This document shows positions 1-8,340 of a stretch of DNA of 64,000 nucleotides, in pieces. The stretch comes from Rhizorhabdus dicambivorans (GTDB lineage: Bacteria > Pseudomonadota > Alphaproteobacteria > Sphingomonadales > Sphingomonadaceae), in contig NZ_CP023449.1 in assembly GCF_002355275.1 (NCBI RefSeq), positions 1,528,001 to 1,592,000 of the forward strand, given 5' to 3'. The position numbers and the translations under genes were made by a program. Within the stretch, counting starts at the first letter, position 1, and the number at the start of each line of letters is the position of its first letter. The notes beneath the pieces were generated by a model. It was not told the DNA's origin. It did not search any database and saw nothing but the letters and a program-made list of their open reading frames with translations.

Positions 1-688
1 CACGGGCCTGCGCGAAGCCATGGACGGCAGGGGCGGGCTGCGGTGCCTCAGCCGGTATCGCGGCCTCCTCGAGCATGATCCGGAGGCCCTTCGCGGCCGA
101 ACCGGGGCCGAGGTGACGCTCCACCAGCCAGCTGGCCAGATGAACCGAGCCTACGCCTCCCGGACAGGTGATACGGTTGCCGTCGACGAGGAACATCCGA
201 TCGGAGACCAGGGGAAGGTCGGGGAACTCGGCCGAGTAGTCGACATGATGGAACCAGCTCACACATGCGCGGCGCCCCTGCATCAGCCCTGCCCGGGCAA
301 GGGTGAAGACGCCGTTACACAGGCCGATCAGTGGAATTCCCGCAGCGGCGGCGGCCCGCAGATAGGCGAGCAGCGTTTCGGTCTCCTGCTCCGTTCCATG
401 GAGCGTGCCCCCTATGACGACGACATAGTCGAACGTTTGGGGATCGATCAGCCCATCGTTCGGCTGGACCACAATGCCGTTGCTCGCCTTCACCAGCTTC
501 CTGCCTTCGCTGAGGACCGACCATTGGCAGCGTATCTGTCTCGACCGGTCCCCCTCGTCCGCGGCCAGACGCAGGGTGTCGATGAAGCCGGCGAGCGCGA
601 GCATGGTGAAGTTCGGCAAGGGCAGAACCGCCACTCGCAGATGAGGCCTGACCGGAACAGGCGCCGCGCGGGTTTCAGCCTTCGGCAT
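1..688 (-). CDS. GlxA-type AraC-family transcriptional regulator, 3' part outside the window
   Basis: An uninterrupted minus-strand frame starts at ATG 688 and runs off the window start, giving about 229 visible residues. The translation has the DJ-1/PfpI-like N-terminal half of GlxA-type regulators: a beta-strand PHLRVAVLPLPNF, the segment DYVVVIGGTLHG, a nucleophile-elbow-like GLCNGVFTLARAG, and CPGGVGSVHLASWLVER. The C-terminal AraC helix-turn-helix should lie beyond the window. It is downstream of, and co-oriented with, sox-purU-sdaA. In Pseudomonas the regulators GbdR and SouR belong to this family and control glycine betaine and sarcosine catabolism, and gbdR lies next to a serine dehydratase gene. 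A sarcosine- or betaine-responsive activator is therefore likely here, by inference. The plus-strand frame over the same DNA is a shadow. Confidence 0.8.
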   Translation of the reverse strand, partial: MPKAETRAAPVPVRPHLRVAVLPLPNFTMLALAGFIDTLRLAADEGDRSRQIRCQWSVLSEGRKLVKASNGIVVQPNDGLIDPQTFDYVVVIGGTLHGTEQETETLLAYLRAAAAAGIPLIGLCNGVFTLARAGLMQGRRACVSWFHHVDYSAEFPDLPLVSDRMFLVDGNRITCPGGVGSVHLASWLVERHLGPGSAAKGLRIMLEEAAIPAEAPQPAPAVHGFAQAR

Positions 689-758
689 GTACGACGGTGG
701 TGATAGATCGAGATGGCTTCGCGGACAATGCAACGTCACCCCTGTCGCGCTGCCGCGG

Positions 759-2147
759 TCAGCAATCCGCGAAGCTCACCGCGAGCCCGCCGAGCGAGGT
801 CTCCTTGTAGACATCGCTCATATCGGCACCGGTGCGCTTCATGGTCTCGATGACCTTGTCGAGTGAAACATGATGCTCTCCGTTTCCCATCAACGCGAGG
901 CGCGCTGCATCTATGGCCTTGATCGCGCCCATCGCATTGCGCTCGATGCAGGGGATCTGGACGAGCCCGCCTATCGGGTCACACGTCAGGCCGAGATTGT
1001 GCTCCATCGCGATTTCCGCCGCATTTTCGACCTGGGCGTTGGTGCCTCCGAGCACCGCCGCCAGTGCGCCCGCGGCCATCGAGCAGGCGACACCCACTTC
1101 CCCCTGGCACCCGACCTCCGCTCCCGAGATCGACGCGTTGCGCTTGTAGAGTGCCCCGATCGCCGCCGCCGTGAGGATGAAGACGCGTCGACTGTCCGGC
1201 GTCGAGCCGTGATACCGGTCGAAGTAGCGCAGAACGGCGGGAAGGATGCCGGCGGCACCGTTTGTTGGTGCCGTGACGACGCGCCCGCCCGCGGCATTCT
1301 CCTCGTTGACCGCCATGGCCCACAGATTCACCCAGTCCATGGGCGCCAGGGGGTCAGGATCCCCGGCCGCTTCGCGCGCTTCGAGAGCGGCCAGCATCTC
1401 TTTGGCCCGCCGCTTCACCTTCAACCCGCCCGGAAGCTCACCGTGCTGACCGAGGCCTCGATCCATGCAGGCGTCCATGGCTGCGATGATGTCGTCCAGC
1501 CCGGATTCAAGCTCCTCCCCGGTGCGCAGGGCCAGTTCGTTCTCGCGCATCACCCCCGCGATCGTCAGTCCGGCTGCATCGGCCTGGCGCAGGAGTTCCG
1601 TGGCGGAGGCGAAGGGCAGGGGAACTTCGCCCCGATTGTCGCCGAGCGTCCGCAGCTCTGCCTCGTCTTCGGCGATAACAAACCCGCCGCCAATGGAGTA
1701 GTAGGTCTTGGCGAGGATCGCCTCGTTCGACGCGTCGATGGCCGTCAGGCGCAGGGCGTTGGGGTGTCCGGGCAGCCGCTCGCGATGCGCCCAGACTATG
1801 TCTTCCTGGGCATCGAACGCGATCGGGCTCCCGCCGCCGAGGGTGAGGCGGCGGCCGGTCTGGATAGCTTGGAGAGCGGCGTCCGCCGCATCGAGATCGA
1901 TCGTGTCCGGCCAGAAGCCCGAAAGCCCCAGCAGAACCGCACGGTCGGTCGCGTGCCCCTTGCCGGTCAGGGCGAGCGATGCGTAGAGCGTCACCTTGAG
2001 GCCTGCGGTCGAGTGCAGGCGGCCCGTCCGCTCAAGCTCCGCCACGAACCGTCCCGCGGCGATCATCGGGCCCATGGTGTGGCTGCTCGACGGACCGACC
2101 CCCAGCTTGAACAATTCGAACGTGCTGACGATCATTCCATTCTCCAA
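759..2147 (-). CDS. sdaA: L-serine ammonia-lyase (iron-sulfur, single chain)
   Basis: A 462-residue single-chain L-serine dehydratase, which deaminates L-serine to pyruvate and ammonia with a [4Fe-4S] cluster. The N-terminal beta domain begins with the family motif GVGPSSSHTMGPM. The alpha domain carries APTNGAAGILPAVL and the cysteine segments GCQGEVGVACSMAAGA and LTCDPIGGLVQIPC, which supply cluster cysteines in the family. A further cysteine is the last residue. The start is ATG 2147; a second ATG four codons later is possible. It lies 60 bp downstream of purU on the same strand. Glycine from sarcosine plus methylene-THF gives serine through a glyA product not present here, and this enzyme would drain that serine to pyruvate. 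Confidence 0.93.
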   Translation of the reverse strand: MENGMIVSTFELFKLGVGPSSSHTMGPMIAAGRFVAELERTGRLHSTAGLKVTLYASLALTGKGHATDRAVLLGLSGFWPDTIDLDAADAALQAIQTGRRLTLGGGSPIAFDAQEDIVWAHRERLPGHPNALRLTAIDASNEAILAKTYYSIGGGFVIAEDEAELRTLGDNRGEVPLPFASATELLRQADAAGLTIAGVMRENELALRTGEELESGLDDIIAAMDACMDRGLGQHGELPGGLKVKRRAKEMLAALEAREAAGDPDPLAPMDWVNLWAMAVNEENAAGGRVVTAPTNGAAGILPAVLRYFDRYHGSTPDSRRVFILTAAAIGALYKRNASISGAEVGCQGEVGVACSMAAGALAAVLGGTNAQVENAAEIAMEHNLGLTCDPIGGLVQIPCIERNAMGAIKAIDAARLALMGNGEHHVSLDKVIETMKRTGADMSDVYKETSLGGLAVSFADC

Positions 2148-2207
2148 CCTTCCCAGCTCGCCGACGTCAGCGAAATCCGGCGCGCCGCCGATTCTGAAGG
2201 TGCATCG

Positions 2208-3098
2208 CTAGTCCCTGAACACGACGGTCTTCGGTCCGTTGGCGAATGAACGGCCGCTCAGGTGGAGAGAAACGGCTCTCGCCAGCACACGGCGCTCGAT
2301 GTCCCGTCCCTTGCTGACCAGATCCTCGGGCGTGTCCTGGTGGCTGATCCGCTCGACGTCCTGCTCGATGATCGGCCCTTCGTCGAGGTCGGCCGTGACG
2401 TAGTGAGCCGTGGCGCCGATAAGCTTCACCCCGCGCGAATGCGCCTGGTGGTAAGGCTTTGCTCCCTTGAAGCCTGGCAGGAAGCTGTGATGGATGTTGA
2501 TGCACCGTCCGGCGAGGAAGGCCGCGAGCTCGTCGGACAGAATCTGCATGTAGCGGGCCAGAACCACCAGTTCCGCACCCGTTTCGACCACCAGCTGCCT
2601 GATCTTCGCTTCCTGTGCGGCCTTGTCGGCCCTGGAGACGGGCAGGTGGTGGAAGGGGATTTCTCCGAAGTCGGTTCCAGCGAATGTCTCAAGAGGATGA
2701 TTGGAAATGATGCCAACCGGCTGCATCTGCAGCTCTCCGATCCGCCAGCGGTAGAGAAGATCCACCAGGCAATGGTCGAATTTCGAAACGAGGATGAGGA
2801 CCCTCTTCTTCTCGTCCGCCGGCACCAGAGACCATTCCATCGCGAGCTTCGCCGCGATCGGGGCGAAATCGGCCCGGACGACGTCCGGCGCCACGGCGGA
2901 CGGCAGGCTGAACGTCAGCCGCACGAACAGCCGCGCCGTTTCGGTGTCGCAATAATGGTGGGCTTCGAGCACGTCGGCCCCATGCCGGAAGAGCTCGGTC
3001 GTGATCGCGGCCACGATCCCGGGCTTGTTGGGGCAGGAAACGGTGAGCCGGTAGACCGCGTCGGACAGTGGGGCTGGCGTCTTGGGGGCAGGCGTCAT
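2208..3098 (-). CDS. purU: Formyltetrahydrofolate deformylase
   Basis: A 296-residue PurU, which hydrolyses 10-formyl-THF to formate and THF. Residues about 14-85 form an ACT-like regulatory domain ([20 protein letters not shown]). Residues about 95-290 form the formyltransferase-like domain, with [20 protein letters not shown] holding the catalytic Asn and His, and [18 protein letters not shown] holding the catalytic Asp. The start is ATG 3098, which overlaps the soxG stop codon as ATGA; the same frame stays open upstream to 3572, but that stretch lies inside soxG in another frame and does not resemble PurU. In sox operons PurU frees THF from the methylene/formyl-THF made during sarcosine demethylation, and that is the likely job here. 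Confidence 0.95.
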   Translation of the reverse strand: MTPAPKTPAPLSDAVYRLTVSCPNKPGIVAAITTELFRHGADVLEAHHYCDTETARLFVRLTFSLPSAVAPDVVRADFAPIAAKLAMEWSLVPADEKKRVLILVSKFDHCLVDLLYRWRIGELQMQPVGIISNHPLETFAGTDFGEIPFHHLPVSRADKAAQEAKIRQLVVETGAELVVLARYMQILSDELAAFLAGRCINIHHSFLPGFKGAKPYHQAHSRGVKLIGATAHYVTADLDEGPIIEQDVERISHQDTPEDLVSKGRDIERRVLARAVSLHLSGRSFANGPKTVVFRD

Positions 3099-3649
3099 TG
3101 ATGGGTTCTCTTGCTCTCGCACTGCCGGCCGGCATGGGCCAGGTGGCGTGTCAGGTAGGATGCGAAGGATCGAAGCGCACGAACCTGCCAGGCACGCTCG
3201 GCGCCCGGGCGCCACAGGACGATTTCCGCATGGCCATAGACAGTCCGCGTGGCCCGGCCCGGGGGGAAGCTGGCGTCCGCGAGGTCGAGCGGGCAGCCCG
3301 CCGCAAGCACTTGGGCGGCATTGTCCCCGGATAGCTCCCATGCGAGTTCGCGGTCGGAGATCTCGACGAGCGAAAGCGGTGTGGAGCGGGCCAGGGCGGC
3401 GAGGCCATCCGCGGCGTCGGCCGTCTGCGCGATCAGCAGCCACTCGTCGGGTCCGAGTTTTAGGGCGTGCCGCCCGTCGCGCGACGAACTGGCGAGCGGG
3501 GCGAGGTCCAGCGGCGCCTGCCAGGCTGCCGATGCCTCCTCGATCGCCTGCGCGCGGAGACGCAGCGCCCATTGGTGCCCCGGTGCCAGCGGACGGAACG
3601 GGAGACCCGTTCCGGCCAGATGTCCGATCGGCTTGTCGGTATCATGCAT
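3095..3649 (-). CDS. soxG: Sarcosine oxidase gamma subunit
   Basis: A 184-residue protein matching the small gamma subunit of heterotetrameric sarcosine oxidase in size and place. Visible features are the GcvT/SoxG-like strand [14 protein letters not shown], then [29 protein letters not shown] written here in part as [20 protein letters not shown], and the ending [20 protein letters not shown] 3649 is chosen over the longer open frame to 3823 because it overlaps the soxA stop by 8 bp and the upstream extension is arginine/serine-rich shadow sequence. The stop overlaps the purU start by 4 bp, so translation is probably coupled. The subunit has no known catalytic residues of its own; it stabilises the oxidase complex. 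Confidence 0.9.
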   Translation of the reverse strand: MHDTDKPIGHLAGTGLPFRPLAPGHQWALRLRAQAIEEASAAWQAPLDLAPLASSSRDGRHALKLGPDEWLLIAQTADAADGLAALARSTPLSLVEISDRELAWELSGDNAAQVLAAGCPLDLADASFPPGRATRTVYGHAEIVLWRPGAERAWQVRALRSFASYLTRHLAHAGRQCESKRTHQ

Positions 3650-6608
3650 TGAGGCGCTCTCCCTTGGGATCCAGGAAGACCGGTTCGCAGACGCGCCACA
3701 GGGTCGGCGCACCGTCCAGGCTCGTGGCGCGGACGAGCTCGCCGTGACGGGCCCTGCCGTTTTTGAGCAGGCCGAGCGCGATCGGCCCGCCCAGCGCTTC
3801 GCTCCAATAGGCGGATGTGACATGGCCTTGCGCGCTGAAGGGCGTCAGGGCGCTGTCGCGCACCAGCTGGGCGCCTTCATCCGGCACGGTCGAGTGCCCC
3901 GAGGGCAGGAGGCCGACGAGTTGCTTCCGGTCGGGTGAAGCCGGGCCGGCGAGGGTGAGCGAACGCTTCCCTACGAAATCGCGCTTCGCCTTGCCGATCG
4001 CCCAGGTCAGTCCGACATCGTCCGGAGTCACCGTGCCATCGGTTTCCTGGCCGACGATGATGAAGCCCTTCTCGGCGCGCAGCACGTGGAGCGTTTCGGT
4101 GCCATATACCGTCGCCCCATATTTGTGGCCTTGCGCCCAGATGGCTTCCCAAACCTCCAGTCCACGGCTCGACGGGACATTCACCTCGAAGCCCAGTTCG
4201 CCGGTGAAACTCACCCGGAACAGGCGTGTCGGCACGCCTGCGATCCGCCCCTCCCGCACCGCCATGTGCGGGAAGGCTTCGACCGACAGGTCGATGCCTT
4301 CCACCAGTGGCGCAAGGATGTCGCGCGCACGCGGACCCTGGACTGCGACGACCGCCCATTGTTCGGTGGTTGAGGTGAGCCACACGTCGAGGTCGGGCCA
4401 TTCGGTCTGGAGATAGTCCTCCATGAGATTGAACACGCCGGCCGCCCCGCCGGTCGTCGTCGTGACATGGAAGCGGTCCTCGGCGAGCCGGCCGACCACG
4501 CCATCGTCGAAGATGAAGCCGTCGTCCCGCAGCAGAACGCCATAACGGCAGCCGCCGGGCTTCAGCTTCGTCCAGGCGTTGACGTACATGCGGTTCATGA
4601 ATTCGGCGGCGTCAGGGCCCACGACCTCGATTTTCCCGAGGGTGGACGCGTCGAGGATGCCTGCCGCCGCGCGCGTGATCCGGCATTCGCGCCGCACGGC
4701 GGCTTCCATGCTCTCCCCGTCCTGCGGAAAATAGCGGGCGCGTTTCCAGAGGCCCACGTCCTCGAACACCGCACTTCGGGCGACGGCCCATTCATGGGTC
4801 GGCGTCAGGCGGGCAGGCAGGAAGCCCTCGCCTCGGTTGTTGCCGGCCAGTGTCCCGAAGGTGACCGGGGTATAGGGCGGTCGGAACGTGGTGATGCCGA
4901 CCTGCCCCATCGGCACGCCCATCGCTTCGCCGACGACGGCCATCGCGTTGACGTTGGAGGTGCGGCCCTGATCGGTCGCCATGCCGGTCGTCGTGTAGCG
5001 CTTGAAATGCTCGACCGAGAGAAACCCCTCGCGGACGGCGAGCCTCAGGTCCTTCGAGGTCACGTCGTTCTGGAAGTCGATGAACGCCATCGCGCTGTCG
5101 GCCGCGACGCTCATCGGCGTCTGGCGCATGTCGATGGCGCCATCCGCGCGTGCGCAGAGGGGTGCCCGGCCCGGCTCCACGCCTACGGCGCTTGCGCCGG
5201 CCGCGAAGCCGTTCTGCAACGCTGCCGAGGTCGGGAAGTCGCCTTGGCATGCGCCGACGCAGGTCAGAGCCTCGCTGGACTCTCCGGGAATATAGGCTTC
5301 GAGCCGCTCGTCCCACCGCAATGCCCCCCGCGTTTGCGAGAAGAGATGGACGGTCGGTGTCCAGCCCCCCGCCATCAGCACGAGGTCGCACCGGAAGGTC
5401 CGCCGCCGGCCACCCGGCAGTGCGATCTCGACGGATGTGACCCGCAGCCGACCGGTGGTCTTCAACGGCTTGGCGCCCCGGATCACCTCGATACCGAGTT
5501 TCGCGGCCTCGCCGGCCAGCAGGGCGGGGAGGGCGGTGCGCAGGTCGGCGATCGTCGTTGCGATTCCGGCCCGCGCCAGATCGAACGCCGTCTGATAGCC
5601 GCTGTCGTCCCGGGTCAAGACCACTCCCGCGCGACCGAGGCGCACGCCGTAGCGGTTGAGGTAGGCACGTGCCGCCGAAGCCAGCATGACGCCGGGCCGA
5701 TCGTTCCCCTTGAAGACGATCGGCCGTTCATGGGCGCCGGTGGCAAGGATGACCCGGCCGGCGCGCACCTGGCGCCACCGCTCCCGCAGCGATCCCGGCG
5801 CCGCGTCCGCGACGTGATCGCTGACGCGTTCGGCCAGGCTGATCATGTTGTGCGAGCCATAGCGAAAAGCGGTGGTTCGCGTCAGGATCGTCACATTGGG
5901 CCTGGCCGACAGTTCGGCGGTCGTCCGCTCCAGCCAGGTCCAGGCGTCCATGCCGTCGATGACGGCATCGGGATCGGCGAGAAGCGAGCCGCCAAGTTCG
6001 GAGCGCTCATCGCACAGGATGACCCGCGCCCTGCCTGTGCTGGCTGCCAGCGCTGCGGCCAGGCCGGCCGGCCCCGCCCCGACCACAAGCACTTCGCAAT
6101 GGTCATATTGAAGGGCATAGCTGTCGGGATCGGCATCCGTCGGTGGCGGACCAAGTCCTGCCGAGCGTCGGATCGCGGGCTCGTACACCGTCTTCCAGGC
6201 CGATCGCGGCCACATGAAGGTCTTGTAGTAGAAGCCGGCGGGAATCAGGGCCGATGCGGCGTCGTTGATGGCCCCGATGTCCCACCTCAGCGAAGGCCAA
6301 CGGTTCTGGCTGCGCGCCACCAGGCCCTCATGGACCTCGACGGTGGTCGCCTGCACGTTCGGCTGTACCCGGCCGGGCCCGCGGTCGATGGTGACCAGGG
6401 CATTGGGCTCCTCGACACCGGCGCCCAGCACGCCGCGCGGCCGGTGATATTTGAAGGAGCGGCCAACGAGATGCACTCCATTGGCCAGGAGCGCGCTGGC
6501 GAGCGTATCTCCTGCGTATGCGGTCATCCGGCGTCCGTCGAAGCTGAAGCTGACGGGGCGCCCACGATCGATCCGACCTTTGTCCGACAGACGGAAGGAG
6601 TCCTTCAT
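3642..6608 (-). CDS. soxA: Sarcosine oxidase alpha subunit
   Basis: A 988-residue alpha subunit of heterotetrameric sarcosine oxidase, which oxidatively demethylates sarcosine to glycine, H2O2 and 5,10-methylene-THF. The N-terminus (SFSFDGRRMTAYAGDTLASA) is the ferredoxin-like SoxA domain. A dinucleotide-binding motif, EVLVVGAGPAGLAAALA, begins near residue 170, and VILATGAHERPIVF follows. The C-terminal 390 residues are a GcvT-like folate-binding domain (RMYVNAWTKLKPGGCRYGVL; GELGFEVNVPSS). ATG 6608 is preferred to one three codons upstream because it forms an ATGA overlap with the soxD stop. Length and domain order are normal for the family. The large opposite-strand open frame over this gene is a GC-rich shadow. 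Confidence 0.96.
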   Translation of the reverse strand: MKDSFRLSDKGRIDRGRPVSFSFDGRRMTAYAGDTLASALLANGVHLVGRSFKYHRPRGVLGAGVEEPNALVTIDRGPGRVQPNVQATTVEVHEGLVARSQNRWPSLRWDIGAINDAASALIPAGFYYKTFMWPRSAWKTVYEPAIRRSAGLGPPPTDADPDSYALQYDHCEVLVVGAGPAGLAAALAASTGRARVILCDERSELGGSLLADPDAVIDGMDAWTWLERTTAELSARPNVTILTRTTAFRYGSHNMISLAERVSDHVADAAPGSLRERWRQVRAGRVILATGAHERPIVFKGNDRPGVMLASAARAYLNRYGVRLGRAGVVLTRDDSGYQTAFDLARAGIATTIADLRTALPALLAGEAAKLGIEVIRGAKPLKTTGRLRVTSVEIALPGGRRRTFRCDLVLMAGGWTPTVHLFSQTRGALRWDERLEAYIPGESSEALTCVGACQGDFPTSAALQNGFAAGASAVGVEPGRAPLCARADGAIDMRQTPMSVAADSAMAFIDFQNDVTSKDLRLAVREGFLSVEHFKRYTTTGMATDQGRTSNVNAMAVVGEAMGVPMGQVGITTFRPPYTPVTFGTLAGNNRGEGFLPARLTPTHEWAVARSAVFEDVGLWKRARYFPQDGESMEAAVRRECRITRAAAGILDASTLGKIEVVGPDAAEFMNRMYVNAWTKLKPGGCRYGVLLRDDGFIFDDGVVGRLAEDRFHVTTTTGGAAGVFNLMEDYLQTEWPDLDVWLTSTTEQWAVVAVQGPRARDILAPLVEGIDLSVEAFPHMAVREGRIAGVPTRLFRVSFTGELGFEVNVPSSRGLEVWEAIWAQGHKYGATVYGTETLHVLRAEKGFIIVGQETDGTVTPDDVGLTWAIGKAKRDFVGKRSLTLAGPASPDRKQLVGLLPSGHSTVPDEGAQLVRDSALTPFSAQGHVTSAYWSEALGGPIALGLLKNGRARHGELVRATSLDGAPTLWRVCEPVFLDPKGERLNA

Positions 6609-6892
6609 TGTCCGCACTCCAGCGGCGGTCGCGGCGTGCCGGCGGGGTAGCTTCCCGAGAAGATGTTGGTCACGGTGTGGCGCAAGGCGTTGAAGTAACG
6701 GCGGCAGCCATGGACATGATGCCAGCGTTCGGCATGGTGGCCCGCGGGATTGCTGCGCTCATAAAGATAGGCCGCCCAGGCCGCGTCGTCGAGCGACGCC
6801 GGATCGAGCGGGCGGCTGATATGGGCCTCACCCGCATAGCGGAATTCGATCTCGGGGCGGGGCCCGCAAAACGGACATTCGATAACCAGCAT
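6605..6892 (-). CDS. soxD: Sarcosine oxidase delta subunit
   Basis: A 95-residue zinc-binding delta subunit. The N-terminal MLVIECPFCGPRPEIEFRYAGEA carries the CPxCG motif, and the later residues WHHVHGCRRYFNALRHT provide the conserved His and Cys that complete the zinc site in the family. Length is typical, at about 90-110 residues. The gene lies 10 bp downstream of soxB and overlaps soxA by 4 bp (ATGA), giving the canonical soxB-D-A-G order. A very short gene, but the cysteine motif and its position make the call firm. Confidence 0.95.
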   Translation of the reverse strand: MLVIECPFCGPRPEIEFRYAGEAHISRPLDPASLDDAAWAAYLYERSNPAGHHAERWHHVHGCRRYFNALRHTVTNIFSGSYPAGTPRPPLECGQ

Positions 6893-6902
6893 CGGGGCCT
6901 CC

Positions 6903-8153
6903 TCAGTGCGCGACCGCCGCCGCCGCCGCCTCGTTGATCAACCGTCCGCTGACGAAGCGATCCAGGGAGAAGGGCGCTGCGATCGGGTGTGGTTTCCCGG
7001 TGGCGAGGATGTGGGCGAAGACGTGCCCGGAGCCTGGCGTGGCCTTGAAGCCGCCGGTGCCCCAGCCGCAATTAGCGTAAAGACCGGGCACGGGTGTGGC
7101 ACCGATGATCGGCGACCGATCTGGCGTGAGGTCGACGATCCCGCCCCAGTTGCGCAGCATCCGCATCCGCGCGAACTGGGGGAACAGCTCGCAGACCGCC
7201 TCGACGGCCTGGGCGGTAACGTGCGCGCTTCCGGCCTGGCCATAGCCGGCATAGGCGTCCGATCCCGCGCCGATGACGAGCTCGCCCTTGTCGGACTGGC
7301 TGACATAGCCGTGCACGGTGTTGGACATGACCACGCAGTCGAGCACCGGTTTCGTGGGCTCGGAGACGAGGGCCTGCAGGGGATAGCTCTCGATGGGCAG
7401 CCGCACGTCGGCCATCGCCATCACCTGGGAGCTGCGGCCGGCGGTAACGACCCCGATCTTCCCGGCGCCTATGAACCCGCGGGAGGTTTCGACGCCGGTG
7501 ACCGCGCCATCGGCACCCCGCCGGATTCCGGTCACCATGCAATTCTCGATGATGTCGACGCCTCGCGCACTCGCCGCGCGGGCGTAGCCCCAGGCGACCG
7601 CGTCGTGCCTTGCCGTGCCTCCGGATCTCTGCAGGGCCGCGCCGACGATCGGATAGCGGGCATCGCGCGACATGTTGAGTCCGGGGCAGAATTCCGCGAC
7701 CTGCTGTCGCGACAGCCAATGATTGTCGATGCCGTTGAGTCGATTGGCGTGGACGTGCCGCTTGATGGATTGAATGTCGTGTACGGTGTGGGCCAACATC
7801 AGCACGCCGCGGGGGCTGAACATGACGTTGTAGTTGAGGTCCTGACTCAGGTTCCGCCACAGCTGAAGCGCATGATCGTAAAGCGCCGCGCTTTCATCGA
7901 ACAGATAGTTGGATCGAATGATCGTCGTGTTCCGGCCCGTATTGCCGCCGCCGATCCAGCCCTTTTCGACCACCGCAACGTTCGTGATGCCGTGTTCCTT
8001 GGCGAGATAGTAGGCGGTCGCCAGGCCATGACCGCCACCGCCTATGATGACGATGTCGTAGCACTGCCGCGGTTCCGCCTTCCGCCACTGTTGCGGATAT
8101 GCGGTTTGGCCGTTGAACGCGCTCCGCAAAAGGGTGAGGGCCGAGAATCTCAT
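6903..8153 (-). CDS. soxB: Sarcosine oxidase beta subunit
   Basis: A 416-residue flavoprotein subunit with the FAD-binding motif DIVIIGGGGHGLATAYYLAK starting near residue 33. The segment GGTARHDAVAWGYARAA contains the histidine that covalently binds FMN in heterotetrameric sarcosine oxidases. The C-terminus has NWGGIVDLTPDRSPIIG and GLYANCGWGTGGFKATPGSG, as expected for DAO-fold amine oxidases. It is the first gene of the minus-strand run soxB-D-A-G-purU-sdaA-regulator. The 187 bp upstream (8154-8340) should hold the operon promoter; a -10-like TATACT lies at 8194-8189 on the minus strand without a convincing -35. Confidence 0.96.
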   Translation of the reverse strand: MRFSALTLLRSAFNGQTAYPQQWRKAEPRQCYDIVIIGGGGHGLATAYYLAKEHGITNVAVVEKGWIGGGNTGRNTTIIRSNYLFDESAALYDHALQLWRNLSQDLNYNVMFSPRGVLMLAHTVHDIQSIKRHVHANRLNGIDNHWLSRQQVAEFCPGLNMSRDARYPIVGAALQRSGGTARHDAVAWGYARAASARGVDIIENCMVTGIRRGADGAVTGVETSRGFIGAGKIGVVTAGRSSQVMAMADVRLPIESYPLQALVSEPTKPVLDCVVMSNTVHGYVSQSDKGELVIGAGSDAYAGYGQAGSAHVTAQAVEAVCELFPQFARMRMLRNWGGIVDLTPDRSPIIGATPVPGLYANCGWGTGGFKATPGSGHVFAHILATGKPHPIAAPFSLDRFVSGRLINEAAAAAVAH

Positions 8154-8233
8154 GCGGCGACCTTTCCACCGGACCGCTATTCAAGCATAGTATAAACGAG
8201 GCATGTGATCGTATATTTCGGACAATGGTTATT

Positions 8234-8261
8234 CGGTCGGCCCGCGTCCGGGAGCCGACCG
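8234..8261. promoter_or_regulatory. Inverted repeat upstream of soxB (possible operator or terminator)
   Basis: Perfect 8-bp arms CGGTCGGC (8234-8241) and GCCGACCG (8254-8261) flank a 12-bp spacer. It lies 81 bp upstream of soxB and 80 bp downstream of the ligase gene that ends at 8341. No run of U residues follows the hairpin on the minus strand, so an intrinsic terminator is not well supported. An operator for a sox regulator is equally possible. Nothing else is evident in 8154-8340 except the weak -10-like box near 8190. Confidence 0.3.
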
Positions 8262-8340
8262 GAGGCTTCGATGGAAGGCATGTTCGTCACCTCGGACCAA
8301 ATCGCCGACGGGCATCGCCTGAGCATCGTCCGATCCCGGT

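Noticed and set aside
20-703. 227-codon plus-strand open frame at the window start
   Set aside because: The minus strand encodes a continuous GlxA-type regulator with recognisable motifs over the same bases.
4467-6650. 727-codon plus-strand open frame opposite soxA
   Set aside because: It is antisense to a clear SoxA with all motifs; its translation is Arg/Gly/His-rich with no domain, as expected for a GC-rich shadow frame.
8154-8340. Strong sigma-70 promoter for the sox operon
   Set aside because: A TATACT box exists, but no -35 element at proper spacing was found, so only the inverted repeat is listed.
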